Assembly: GCA_964645155.1 (NCBI GenBank)
Contig: CAZYBG010000071.1
Location: 1 to 16,332, forward strand
DNA: 16,332 nt
Source of the DNA: CAZYBG01 sp964645155
GTDB taxonomy: Bacteria; Pseudomonadota; Alphaproteobacteria; Rhodobacterales; Rhodobacteraceae
Reading direction: 5' to 3'
Shown here: positions 7,118-14,543 of the stretch, piece after piece
Numbering within the stretch: the stretch's first letter is position 1
How the letters are laid out: each line of letters starts with the position of its first letter
Notes under the pieces: generated by a model
Seen by the model: only the letters and a program-made list of their open reading frames with translations
Told to the model about the DNA's origin: nothing
Database searches by the model: none
Translations under genes and position numbers: made by a program

Positions 7118-9189
7118 GCCGGTACGCCGCCATCAGACCCGGCCGGACCTCCCGGCTCGGCGCCGTTCCCGACGGCGGCGGCGTGACCTTCGCGGTGTTC
7201 TCGCAGAACGCGACGCGGATCGAGCTCTGCCTCTTCGACGCGGCCGGAAGCGAGACCCGGATCGACCTGCCGGAGCGTGACGGCGACGTCTGGCACGGCT
7301 ATCTGCCCGGCGCGCGGCCCGGCCAGCTCTATGGCTACCGCGCCCACGGCCCGTGGCGGCCGGAGGAGGGTCACCGCTTCAATCCCGCGAAGCTCCTTCT
7401 CGATCCCTATGCACGGCAGATCAGCGGCCACCCGCGCTGGGTGCCGGCGCTGATGGGCCACCGGCAGGGCGACCCGGCGGGCGATCTCGCGCGCGACGAC
7501 ACCGACAGCGCGCCGTTCATGTCGAAGGGCGTCGTCGTCGCGCCCTATGGCGAGGCGGTGCCGGACGGCCCGGGCACGCCGGCCGCCGAGACGGTGATCT
7601 ACGAGGCGCATGTCAAGGGCCTGACCTGGCACCATCCGGCGGTGCGCGCCCGGGGCACGTTCCTCGGCCTCGCCTCGGCGCCGATGCTGGAACACCTGAC
7701 GCGGCTTGGCGTTACCGCCATCGAACTCCTGCCGGTCCATGCGTTCATCACCGATGGTTTCCTGGTCGAACGGGGCCTGACCAACTACTGGGGCTACCAG
7801 ACCTTGAGCTATTTCGCGCCCGACCCGCGCTATCTCCACGGCGGCGACCCGCGCGAGTTCCGCGAGATGGTGGGCCGGTTCCACTCCGCCGGGATCGAGG
7901 TGATCCTCGATGTCGTCTACAACCACAGCTGCGAGGGCAACGAGCTCGGGCCGACGCTGTCGTTCCGTGGTCTCGACAACGCCAGCTACTACCGCCTCGG
8001 CGCCGACCGCCGCCGCTACGTGAACGATACCGGCACCGGCAACACGCTGCGCCTCGACCATCCGATGGTGCTGCGGATGGTGCTGGACAGCCTGCGCTAC
8101 TGGGCGGGCGAGATGGGGGTCGACGGGTTCCGCTTCGACCTGGCGGCGACGCTCGGCCGCCGCGACAGCGGCTTCGACCGCGAGGCGCCGTTCTTCCAGG
8201 CGGTGCGGCAGGACCCGCTGCTGGCCACCCGCAAGCTGATCGCCGAGCCCTGGGACATCGGCCCCGGCGGCTACCGCCTGGGCGGCTTCCCGCAGCCGTT
8301 CCTCGAATGGAACGACCGCTACCGCGACGGCGTGCGCCGGTTCTGGCGCGGCGATGCCGGCGCGGCGGCCGATCTCGCGGCGCGGATCACCGGGTCGGCC
8401 GTCGAGTTCGACCATTCCGGCCGGCCGGCCACCACCTCGGTCAACTTCGTGACCGCGCATGACGGCATGACGCTGCGCGACGTCGTCTCCTACGCCCGCA
8501 AGCACAACGAGGCGAACGGCGAGAACGGCGGCGACGGGCATTCCAACGACCATTCCGACAACATGGGGGCCGAGGGCGCGACCCGGTCGCCGCAGGTGCT
8601 GGCCGCGCGGGCGCACCGGATCCGGGCGATGCTGGCGACGCTGCTGCTGTCGCAGGGCACGCCGATGCTGCTTGCCGGAGACGAGCTGGGCAACACTCAG
8701 GGCGGCAACAACAACGCCTATGCGCAGGACAACGAGACGAGCTGGATCGACTGGGAGCGCGCCGACCGCGACCTGATCGAGTTCGTGCGCGGCCTGATCG
8801 CGTTCCGCAAGGCGCACCCGATCCTGCGGCAGAAGCGCTTCCTGCATGCCCGCGAGCGTGCCGAAGACGGGCGCGAGGACCTGTTCTGGCACCATGCTTC
8901 GGGCCGCGCGATGACGGCGGCCGACTGGCGCGACCCGGGGCTGAAGCTGGTCGCGGCCGAGCTGCGCACCGCGTCCGGCACGCCGGCCTATGCGGCGCAG
9001 GACGAGGCGCTGCTTCTGGTCTTCAACGCCGGGCCGGCTGCCGAGGTGGTGCTGCCGCAGCCGCCTGCCGGATGGGTCTGGCGGATCGGCCTCGACAGCG
9101 CCGACGCCGAGCGCGGGCGGGTCGCCGCGGCGCGGCTGCGCGTTGCGCAGCAGTCGGTCGTGGCGCTGGTGCAGGAACGGGTGCGGTGA
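7114..9189 (+). CDS. glgX: Glycogen debranching enzyme GlgX (GH13)
   Basis: GlgX hydrolyses the alpha-1,6 bonds of short (limit-dextrin) branches, complementing phosphorylase in glycogen breakdown. The 691-residue protein has an N-terminal CBM48 module (GVTFAVFSQNATRIELCLFD, about 20-40 onward), then YEAHVKGLT, LPVHAFITDG with YWGYQT, and the GH13 barrel. Nucleophile Asp342 is in DGFRFDLAATLG, acid/base Glu378 in IAEPWDIGPGGY and the third acid Asp450 in TAHDGMTL. NTQGGNNNAYAQDNE is a hallmark of isoamylase/GlgX proteins. Translation begins at ATG 7114 in an ATGA overlap with the glgA stop, which argues for coupling. Its stop overlaps the next gene by GTGA. An isoamylase of the TreX type is the closest alternative; the operon favours GlgX. 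Confidence 0.95.
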   Translation: MSRYAAIRPGRTSRLGAVPDGGGVTFAVFSQNATRIELCLFDAAGSETRIDLPERDGDVWHGYLPGARPGQLYGYRAHGPWRPEEGHRFNPAKLLLDPYARQISGHPRWVPALMGHRQGDPAGDLARDDTDSAPFMSKGVVVAPYGEAVPDGPGTPAAETVIYEAHVKGLTWHHPAVRARGTFLGLASAPMLEHLTRLGVTAIELLPVHAFITDGFLVERGLTNYWGYQTLSYFAPDPRYLHGGDPREFREMVGRFHSAGIEVILDVVYNHSCEGNELGPTLSFRGLDNASYYRLGADRRRYVNDTGTGNTLRLDHPMVLRMVLDSLRYWAGEMGVDGFRFDLAATLGRRDSGFDREAPFFQAVRQDPLLATRKLIAEPWDIGPGGYRLGGFPQPFLEWNDRYRDGVRRFWRGDAGAAADLAARITGSAVEFDHSGRPATTSVNFVTAHDGMTLRDVVSYARKHNEANGENGGDGHSNDHSDNMGAEGATRSPQVLAARAHRIRAMLATLLLSQGTPMLLAGDELGNTQGGNNNAYAQDNETSWIDWERADRDLIEFVRGLIAFRKAHPILRQKRFLHARERAEDGREDLFWHHASGRAMTAADWRDPGLKLVAAELRTASGTPAYAAQDEALLLVFNAGPAAEVVLPQPPAGWVWRIGLDSADAERGRVAAARLRVAQQSVVALVQERVR

Positions 9190-11090
9190 GCGTGCTCCAC
9201 GAGCTTGCGGCGCTGGCGGGACTCCGCCCCGGCTACGGCGACCAGACCGGCACCTGGCGCGAGGCCCCGCGCGAGAGCATCGTCGCAGCGCTGGCGGCCG
9301 CGGGCATCGACGCCGGATCGGACGCCGCGGCGGCCGCGGCGCTGGGCGCGCTCCGCGCCGTCGAAGCGGCGCGGACGCTGCCGGAATGGCTGGTGGTGGA
9401 ACCCGGCCTGCCGCTCGCCCTCGCCCCGGCGCCGGACGGTGACTGGACGCTCGAGCGCGAGGACGGGGTAGCGCAGGCCGGCCGCGCCGGGGACGGCACG
9501 ATCGCGATCGGCCCGCTGCCGGCGGGCATCCACGCCCTCGGCCATGCGGGCGGCCGCACCTGGCTTCTGGCGGCGCCGCCGACGCTGCCGCCGCCGCCGC
9601 GGGCCTGGGGCGTCACGCTGCCGCTCTACGGCCTGCCGCCCGAGGCCGGCGGCGGGATCGCGAGCTACGCCGATCTTGGCCGCTGGGCCGGGGTGCTCGG
9701 GCAGGCGGGCGCGGCCTTCGTCGGCGTGAACCCGGTCCATGCCGGTTTCCCCGAGGACCGCGACGCCTTCAGTCCCTATGCGCCGTCGCACCGCCGGCGC
9801 CTGGCCACATGGCACATCGCCGCCGGCGGTCCGCCGGCACCGCCCGCCGAGCTGATCGACTATCCCGCGGCCTGGGCGGCGCGGCGCGGCGCGCTCGAGA
9901 CGGCCTTCGCTGCCGCGGCCGGCGACGGCGACTTCGCCGCCTGGCGGGGGCGCGGCGGCGCCGCGCTGGAGCGGTTCGCGACGCACCAGGCGCTCTCCGA
10001 GGTGCATGGCGCCTACTGGAACGCCTGGCCGGAGGCCTGTCGCGACCCTGCCTCGGCCGAGGTCGCGGCCTTCGCCCGCGGCGCGGCCGGGCGGGTCGCG
10101 TTCCACGCCTGGCTGCAATGGCAGGCCGAGCGCGGCCTCGGCGCGACCCGCGATGCGGCGCGCGCCGCCGGCATGGCGCTCGGCCTCTATCTCGACCTCG
10201 CTGTCGGCACGCATCCCTTCGGCGCCGAGACCTGGGCGGAACGGGCGCTGTTCGCGCCGGGGGTCTCGCTCGGCGCGCCGCCCGACGCCTTCTCCCCCCT
10301 GGGCCAGACCTGGGGCGTCTCGCCGTTCTCGCCGCGGGCGCTGGTCGCGGCCGGGTTCAGGCCGCTGGCCGAGACTCTGCGCACCCAGCTGCACTATGCC
10401 GGCCTCCTGCGGATCGACCACATCCTCGGCTTCGAGCGGGCCTTCTGGGTGCCCGAGGGCCTGCCCGGCCTCTACATGCAGATGCCGCGCGAGGCGATGC
10501 TCGCGGTCGCGCGGATCGAGGCGGCCCGCGCCGGCGCGACGATCGTCGGCGAAGACCTCGGCAACATCCCCGACGGCCTGCAGGCGGCGCTGCAGGCGTC
10601 GGGCATTCTCGGCTGCCGGGTCGCGATCTTCGAACGCGACTGGGCCTCGGGCGGCTTCAAGGACAGCTCCGCCTGGGATGCCGAGGTGCTCGCCTCGTTC
10701 TCGACCCATGACCTGCCGACCTGGAAGGGCTGGCGCAACGGACGCGACATCGACTGGCGCGCCCGCCTCGGCCGGTCGGGCGATCCGGGCGCCGAGCGGC
10801 AGCAGCGCGCCGGCGAGGTCGCGGCGCTCGACACCGCGATCGGCGGCGCGGTCGGAGATGCCGGCGCGATGCACCGCTTCCTCGGCCGCAGTCCGTGCCG
10901 GCTGGTCGCCGTGCAGGGCGAGGACATCCTTGGCCTCGAGGAGCAGGCGAACCTTCCCGGTACGGTGCACGAACATCCGAACTGGCGGCGGCGCCTTCCC
11001 GCCGGCGCCGGCGAGATCGCCGGCGACCCGCGGCTTGCCGAGATCGCCGGGATCATGAAATCCTGCGGCCGAACGGGGGAAGCGACATGA
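9186..11090 (+). CDS. malQ: 4-alpha-glucanotransferase (amylomaltase) MalQ, GH77
   Basis: MalQ transfers maltooligosaccharide segments between alpha-1,4 glucans and releases glucose, so it recycles the short chains left by GlgX. From GTG 9186 the protein has 634 residues. GH77 landmarks are clear: LRIDHILGFERAFWVPEG with nucleophile Asp411, VGEDLGNIP with acid/base Glu456, FSTHDLPTWKGW with Asp509, and the C-terminal QGEDILGLEEQANLPGTVHE leading into PNWRRRL. The first 130 residues are an Ala/Gly-rich N-terminal extension common to proteobacterial MalQ. The GTG start forms a GTGA overlap with glgX; the GTG at 9192 is a possible alternative. A GTG start in such an overlap may keep expression below its neighbours (inference). 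The C-terminus overlaps pgm by ATGA. Confidence 0.94.
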   Translation: MSVLHELAALAGLRPGYGDQTGTWREAPRESIVAALAAAGIDAGSDAAAAAALGALRAVEAARTLPEWLVVEPGLPLALAPAPDGDWTLEREDGVAQAGRAGDGTIAIGPLPAGIHALGHAGGRTWLLAAPPTLPPPPRAWGVTLPLYGLPPEAGGGIASYADLGRWAGVLGQAGAAFVGVNPVHAGFPEDRDAFSPYAPSHRRRLATWHIAAGGPPAPPAELIDYPAAWAARRGALETAFAAAAGDGDFAAWRGRGGAALERFATHQALSEVHGAYWNAWPEACRDPASAEVAAFARGAAGRVAFHAWLQWQAERGLGATRDAARAAGMALGLYLDLAVGTHPFGAETWAERALFAPGVSLGAPPDAFSPLGQTWGVSPFSPRALVAAGFRPLAETLRTQLHYAGLLRIDHILGFERAFWVPEGLPGLYMQMPREAMLAVARIEAARAGATIVGEDLGNIPDGLQAALQASGILGCRVAIFERDWASGGFKDSSAWDAEVLASFSTHDLPTWKGWRNGRDIDWRARLGRSGDPGAERQQRAGEVAALDTAIGGAVGDAGAMHRFLGRSPCRLVAVQGEDILGLEEQANLPGTVHEHPNWRRRLPAGAGEIAGDPRLAEIAGIMKSCGRTGEAT

Positions 11091-12718
11091 GCGTCATCAC
11101 GGTCGAGACGAAGCCCATCGCGGGCCAGAAGCCCGGCACCTCGGGCCTGCGCAAGAAGACCCGCGTCTTCATGGGGCCGCACTACCTCGAGAACTTCGTC
11201 GAGGCGATCTGGACCGGCATCGGCGGCGCGGACGGCAAGACCTTCGTCCTCGGCGGCGACGGGCGTTACTTCAACGACCGCGCCGCGCAGGTGATCCTGC
11301 GGATGGCCGCCGCGTCGGGCGCGCGGAAGGTCATCGTCGGGCAGAACGCGCTCCTTTCCACGCCCGCCGCGTCGAACCTGATCCGGCAGCGGCGGACCGA
11401 TGGCGGCATCATCCTTTCGGCAAGCCACAATCCCGGCGGCCCGGACGAGGATTTCGGCGTGAAGTTCAACACGCCGAACGGCGGCCCGGCGCCGGAGGAC
11501 GTGACCAATCGCATCTTCGAGGCGACCGAGCGCATCGCCCGCTACCGCATCGCCGAGGCGCAGGACCTCGACCTGTCGCGCATCGGCTTCGTGCGGCTCG
11601 GCGCGATGGAGATCGAGGTGATCGACCCGGTGGCCGACTACCAGGTGCTGATGGAACGGCTGTTCGACTTCGACCGGATCCGCGCGCATCTGAAGTCCGG
11701 CTTCCGGGTGCATTTCGACGCCATGCACGCGGTGACCGGCCCCTATGCCAAGGCGATCCTCGAAAAGGCCCTCGGCGCGCCCCCGGGCAGCGTCGTCAAC
11801 GCCCGCCCGTCGCCCGATTTCGGCGGCGGCCACCCCGACCCGAACCCGGTCTGGGCCAGGCCGCTGGTCGACCTGATGATGAGCGGCGATGCCCCGGACT
11901 TCGGCGCCGCATCGGACGGCGACGGCGACCGGAACATGGTGCTCGGCCGCGGCATCTACGTAACGCCCTCCGACAGCCTCGCCGTGCTGGCCGCCAACGC
12001 GCATCTCGCGCCGGGCTATGCGGGCGGGCTGAAGGGGGTCGCGCGGTCGATGCCGACCTCGCGCGCGGTCGACCGGGTGGCCGAGGCGATGGGGATCGAC
12101 TGCTACGAGACGCCGACGGGCTGGAAGTTTTTCGGCAACCTGCTCGACGCCGGCCGCGCGACGCTCTGCGGCGAGGAGAGCGCCGGCACCGGCAGCGACC
12201 ATGTGCGCGAGAAGGACGGGCTCTGGGCGGTGCTGCTCTGGCTCAACATCCTCGCCGTGCGCCGCGAGGCGGTGGCGGCGATCCTGGCCGGGCACTGGGG
12301 CCAGTTCGGGCGCAACTACTACACCCGCCACGACTATGAGGCGGTCGAGACCGAGCGGGCGGAGGCGCTGATCGAGGGGCTGCGGGCGCGGCTCGCCGCC
12401 TTGCCGGGAACCGAGGTCGCGGGGCTGAGGGTCGTCGCGGCGGACGACTTCGCCTACGACGATCCGGTCGACGGCTCGCGCACCGCGGCGCAGGGCGTGC
12501 GGGTGGACTTCGCTGGCGGCGCGCGGATCGTCTACCGCCTGTCGGGCACCGGCACGGTTGGCGCGACGCTGCGGGTCTATCTCGAGCGGCTCGAGACCGA
12601 CCCCGCGCGCCTCGCCCTCGACCCGGCCGAGGCGCTCGGCCCGGTGATCCGCGCGGCTGACGAGATCGCCGGGATCGGCCGCCATACCGGGCGCGAGCGG
12701 CCGGACGTCACCACCTGA
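11087..12718 (+). CDS. pgm: Phosphoglucomutase, alpha-D-glucose specific
   Basis: Pgm interconverts glucose-6-P and glucose-1-P and so feeds GlgC or drains the product of phosphorylase. The 543 residues are of the eukaryotic-like PGM1 type also seen beside glg genes in Agrobacterium. Visible sites: the phosphoserine loop SASHNPGGPDEDFGVKFN with Ser113, the metal loop SDGDGDRNM (276-284) with Asp277, Asp279 and Asp281, the sugar-binding CGEESAGTGSDHVREKDG (361-378), and the phosphate-binding RLSGTGTVGATLRVY near the C-terminus. The ATG sits in an ATGA overlap with malQ. It is the last gene of the operon; the next gene converges on it with only 24 nt between stops, and no T-run terminator is evident there. 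Confidence 0.96.
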   Translation: MSVITVETKPIAGQKPGTSGLRKKTRVFMGPHYLENFVEAIWTGIGGADGKTFVLGGDGRYFNDRAAQVILRMAAASGARKVIVGQNALLSTPAASNLIRQRRTDGGIILSASHNPGGPDEDFGVKFNTPNGGPAPEDVTNRIFEATERIARYRIAEAQDLDLSRIGFVRLGAMEIEVIDPVADYQVLMERLFDFDRIRAHLKSGFRVHFDAMHAVTGPYAKAILEKALGAPPGSVVNARPSPDFGGGHPDPNPVWARPLVDLMMSGDAPDFGAASDGDGDRNMVLGRGIYVTPSDSLAVLAANAHLAPGYAGGLKGVARSMPTSRAVDRVAEAMGIDCYETPTGWKFFGNLLDAGRATLCGEESAGTGSDHVREKDGLWAVLLWLNILAVRREAVAAILAGHWGQFGRNYYTRHDYEAVETERAEALIEGLRARLAALPGTEVAGLRVVAADDFAYDDPVDGSRTAAQGVRVDFAGGARIVYRLSGTGTVGATLRVYLERLETDPARLALDPAEALGPVIRAADEIAGIGRHTGRERPDVTT

Positions 12719-12742
12719 GACGGGGCGGGCAGCGGGCCGGCG

Positions 12743-13972
12743 TCAGGATGCTGCCGGGTCGCCGGACGGCAGCCCGAGGTCGCGGAAGAGCCCCGGCATC
12801 GCCTCGCGGAAGCGGAAGAAGCCATGGGTGGCGTGCGGCCAGGCCGCGGCGTCATAGCGGCGGAGTGCGCGGGCGACCGGGATCCCCTCGGCGGCCAGCA
12901 GCCCCGCCGCCCGGGCGGCGAGGCTCGCCGCGGGGCCGACCGGGGCCCAGGGTATGACCACCTGCCTCAGGCGCGCGGCCCTGGCCCATGCCACCACCGC
13001 CGCGGCGTCGTCCAGCGGGCCGGCGCGCGCGCCCAGCCGGTCGCCCCAGGTGCCGAGCGCATCGGCGGCTGCAGCCTCGGTGAAGGCCACGACGCGCTCG
13101 GCCGTGGCGAGCGGCGAGCGGCCGCGGGGGGCGATCAGGACCGCCGTCGCCACCGGCGCGAGCCCGGCGTCGAGGAGGAAACCGGGGGCCAGATCATCCT
13201 CCGTCAGGAGAAGCCCGGTGCCCGGGCCGGGCGACCAGCGCTCGGCCGCCGGGGTCGGCCGGCGCGGGGCCGCGGGCCCGGGCGGCAGCGGCGGCGCCCG
13301 GGTTGCGAGGCCCGCGGGCCGGACGCGGCCATCGGTGTGGCGGGCGATGTTGTCGGCCGTGGCGAGGTAGGTCTTGCCGACCGTCTGCAGCCCGCCGACC
13401 CACCGCCACGACAGCGTGTTCGACGCCGGATCGCCATCGAGCAGGTGGCGGAGGAAGAAGTCGGCGCCAAGCTCCCAGGGAAGGCGCAGGGTGAAGATCC
13501 AGATCGAGGCGAACCACATCCGCGCATGGTTGTGCAGATACCCGGTCGCGGCGAGTTCCCGCGCCCAGCCGTCGAAGCCGTCGAAGCCGGTCTCGCCCCG
13601 GCAGGCGGCCTCCCATGCCCGCCGCAGCCCGGCCTCGGTCTGCACCCGGTCGAGCGCTGCGCGCAGCCCCGACCGGTAGCCCTCCCAGACCACCGGCCGC
13701 ATCTCGAGCCAGCCCTTCCAGTAGGTCCGCCAGACCACCTCCTGCACGAACTTGCCGGCCGCGGCGGGGCCGAAGTGGCCCAGGACGGCGCCCAGCACCT
13801 CTTCCTCGGTCACCAGCCGGTGGCGGAGATAGGGCGAGAGCAGCGAGACATGCGGATGGCCCGGAAGGTCGTGGTTGCGCAGCGCCGCATAGTCGTGCCC
13901 GGCCTTGGGCACGAATGCGGCGAGCCGCGCGAGCCCGGCGGCCCGGGTCGGGACAAAGGCGAGGTCGGTCAT
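12743..13972 (-). CDS. Photolyase/cryptochrome-family FAD-binding protein with reversed domain order
   Basis: From ATG 13972 the protein has 409 residues. Residues about 40-220 resemble the helical FAD domain of DNA photolyases: SLLSPYLRHRLVTEEEV, KFVQEVVWRTYWKGW, then TGYLHNHARMWFAS (145-156) with the Asn and Arg of the FAD site, and HLLDGDPASNTLSWRWVGG (176-194). A Pro/Ala-rich linker (225-252) follows. Residues 253-400 look alpha/beta, ending VVIPWAPVGP, LLAAEGIPVARALRRYD and WPHATHGFFRFREAMPGLF, recalling the second half of the photolyase N-terminal antenna domain. There is no N-terminal antenna domain. The WPHATHGFF stretch would correspond to the G-x-x-Y-x-V-F-T-P-F end of that domain. 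DNA repair, blue-light sensing or another FAD role cannot be told apart. No clear ribosome binding site precedes the ATG; a longer in-frame extension to 14098 merely translates the repeat. It may be the last gene of the arsR cluster. Confidence 0.85.
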   Translation of the reverse strand: MTDLAFVPTRAAGLARLAAFVPKAGHDYAALRNHDLPGHPHVSLLSPYLRHRLVTEEEVLGAVLGHFGPAAAGKFVQEVVWRTYWKGWLEMRPVVWEGYRSGLRAALDRVQTEAGLRRAWEAACRGETGFDGFDGWARELAATGYLHNHARMWFASIWIFTLRLPWELGADFFLRHLLDGDPASNTLSWRWVGGLQTVGKTYLATADNIARHTDGRVRPAGLATRAPPLPPGPAAPRRPTPAAERWSPGPGTGLLLTEDDLAPGFLLDAGLAPVATAVLIAPRGRSPLATAERVVAFTEAAAADALGTWGDRLGARAGPLDDAAAVVAWARAARLRQVVIPWAPVGPAASLAARAAGLLAAEGIPVARALRRYDAAAWPHATHGFFRFREAMPGLFRDLGLPSGDPAAS

Positions 13973-14003
13973 GCCGGCGGAGCTATGCCGGCCGCCGCGC
14001 CGT

Positions 14004-14099
14004 TCAAGCCGCGCGCCAGGACGCGCGCCAGGACGCGCGCCAGGACGCGCGTTAGGCCGCGCGCCAGGACGCGCGTTAGGCCGCGCGCGCGGCCACACG
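14004..14099 (-). repeat. Eight 12-bp tandem units carrying repeated stop codons
   Basis: Read on the minus strand in the frame of the SRPBCC gene, the array is eight 4-codon units: RVAA, RAA-stop, RASW, RAA-stop, RASW, RASW, RASW, RAA-stop. Three units are the exact unit GCGCGCCAGGAC on the plus strand in series (14011-14046), with a fourth copy at 14059-14070, and two are GCGCGTTAGGCC (14047-14058, 14071-14082). The outer two units are diverged. The first TAA (14078-14076) ends the SRPBCC protein; a second TAA and a final TGA follow in the same frame. The array spans the SRPBCC C-terminus and the gap before the photolyase gene. It is not CRISPR-like: no spacers, and the unit is too short. 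Confidence 0.85.
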
Positions 14100-14543
14100 C
14101 GCGGCCGCGGCGCAATAGCAGCCGCCGAGCACCGCGTCCCAGCCGGTGCGGTAGCTCTCGCAGCGCGCCGCCGCGGCCAGCGCGTCGCCGAAGCCGGTGT
14201 GGACGAGATCGACGCGGGTTCCGCCCGGCGCGGCGGTGAAGGTCACGCGCACCTGCGTAGCCTCGGCCTCGGGCCGGCCGACATACCAGTCGAACGCAAG
14301 CGCCTCGCCCGGCCGCCACTCGGTGACCGTGGCCCAGGGCACCACCGCGCCATCGTGACGCAGCTCGGCGATCCGGCCGCCCTTTCGCGGCTCGATCGTC
14401 ACGCGGCGGGCAGGGTGGCCCTCGCCGGCCGACAGCGAGTGGCTGGCCTTCGGCCACCACCGGTCGATGCCGCTGGCGAAGAGGTCGAACGCCGCGGCCG
14501 GCGGCAGCGGCACGAGGACGCTCTTCTCGATCGGCTCACGCAT
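14076..14543 (-). CDS. SRPBCC / AHSA1-like domain protein
   Basis: This 155-residue protein matches the START/Bet v1-like AHSA1 group: IEKSVLVPLPPAAAFDLFASGIDRWWP at the N-terminus (shown here in shortened form: IEKSVLVPLPPAAAF, then DRWWP), GGRIAELRHDG, WATVTEWRPGEALAFDWY, VRVTFTAAPGGTRVDLVHTG and a C-terminal helix with SYRTGWDAVLGG. The fold has a hydrophobic cavity that can bind lipids or aromatic molecules, but no ligand can be named. It starts at ATG 14543, 8 nt inside the end of the arsR gene (ATGCGTGA overlap), with GGGGGAAG upstream. ArsR plus SRPBCC pairs of this layout are common in bacteria. The C-terminus, ending RVAARAA, lies in the 12-bp repeat, so its exact end may vary with repeat number. 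An in-frame extension further upstream lies within arsR and is rejected. Confidence 0.88.
   Translation of the reverse strand: MREPIEKSVLVPLPPAAAFDLFASGIDRWWPKASHSLSAGEGHPARRVTIEPRKGGRIAELRHDGAVVPWATVTEWRPGEALAFDWYVGRPEAEATQVRVTFTAAPGGTRVDLVHTGFGDALAAAARCESYRTGWDAVLGGCYCAAAARVAARAA

Noticed and set aside
7090..8895. 601-codon minus-strand frame opposite glgX
   Set aside because: Same reason: a shadow of a conserved gene at high GC, with no domain and no ribosome binding site that I could see.
8988..12685. Two long overlapping minus-strand frames opposite malQ and pgm
   Set aside because: Both mirror genuine coding sequence. The composition is that of reverse-read codons (Arg, Ala, Gly, Asp, His), and neither has a recognisable motif.
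12719..12742. Terminator between the convergent pgm and photolyase-like genes
   Set aside because: Only 24 nt separate the stops. GC-rich pairing is possible, but there is no T-run on either strand.
13973..14098. N-terminal extension of the photolyase-like protein (Arg-Pro-Ala-Gly repeats)
   Set aside because: These residues only translate the 12-bp repeat in another frame; photolyase-like sequence begins after ATG 13972.
14004..14099. CRISPR array or phage attachment site
   Set aside because: The units are 12 bp with no spacers, and there is no cas, integrase or tRNA gene nearby.
12824..14239. 471-codon plus-strand frame opposite the photolyase-like gene and repeat
   Set aside because: The minus-strand frame carries recognisable FAD-domain motifs, while this one has none and ends in a repeat-derived Arg-rich tail.
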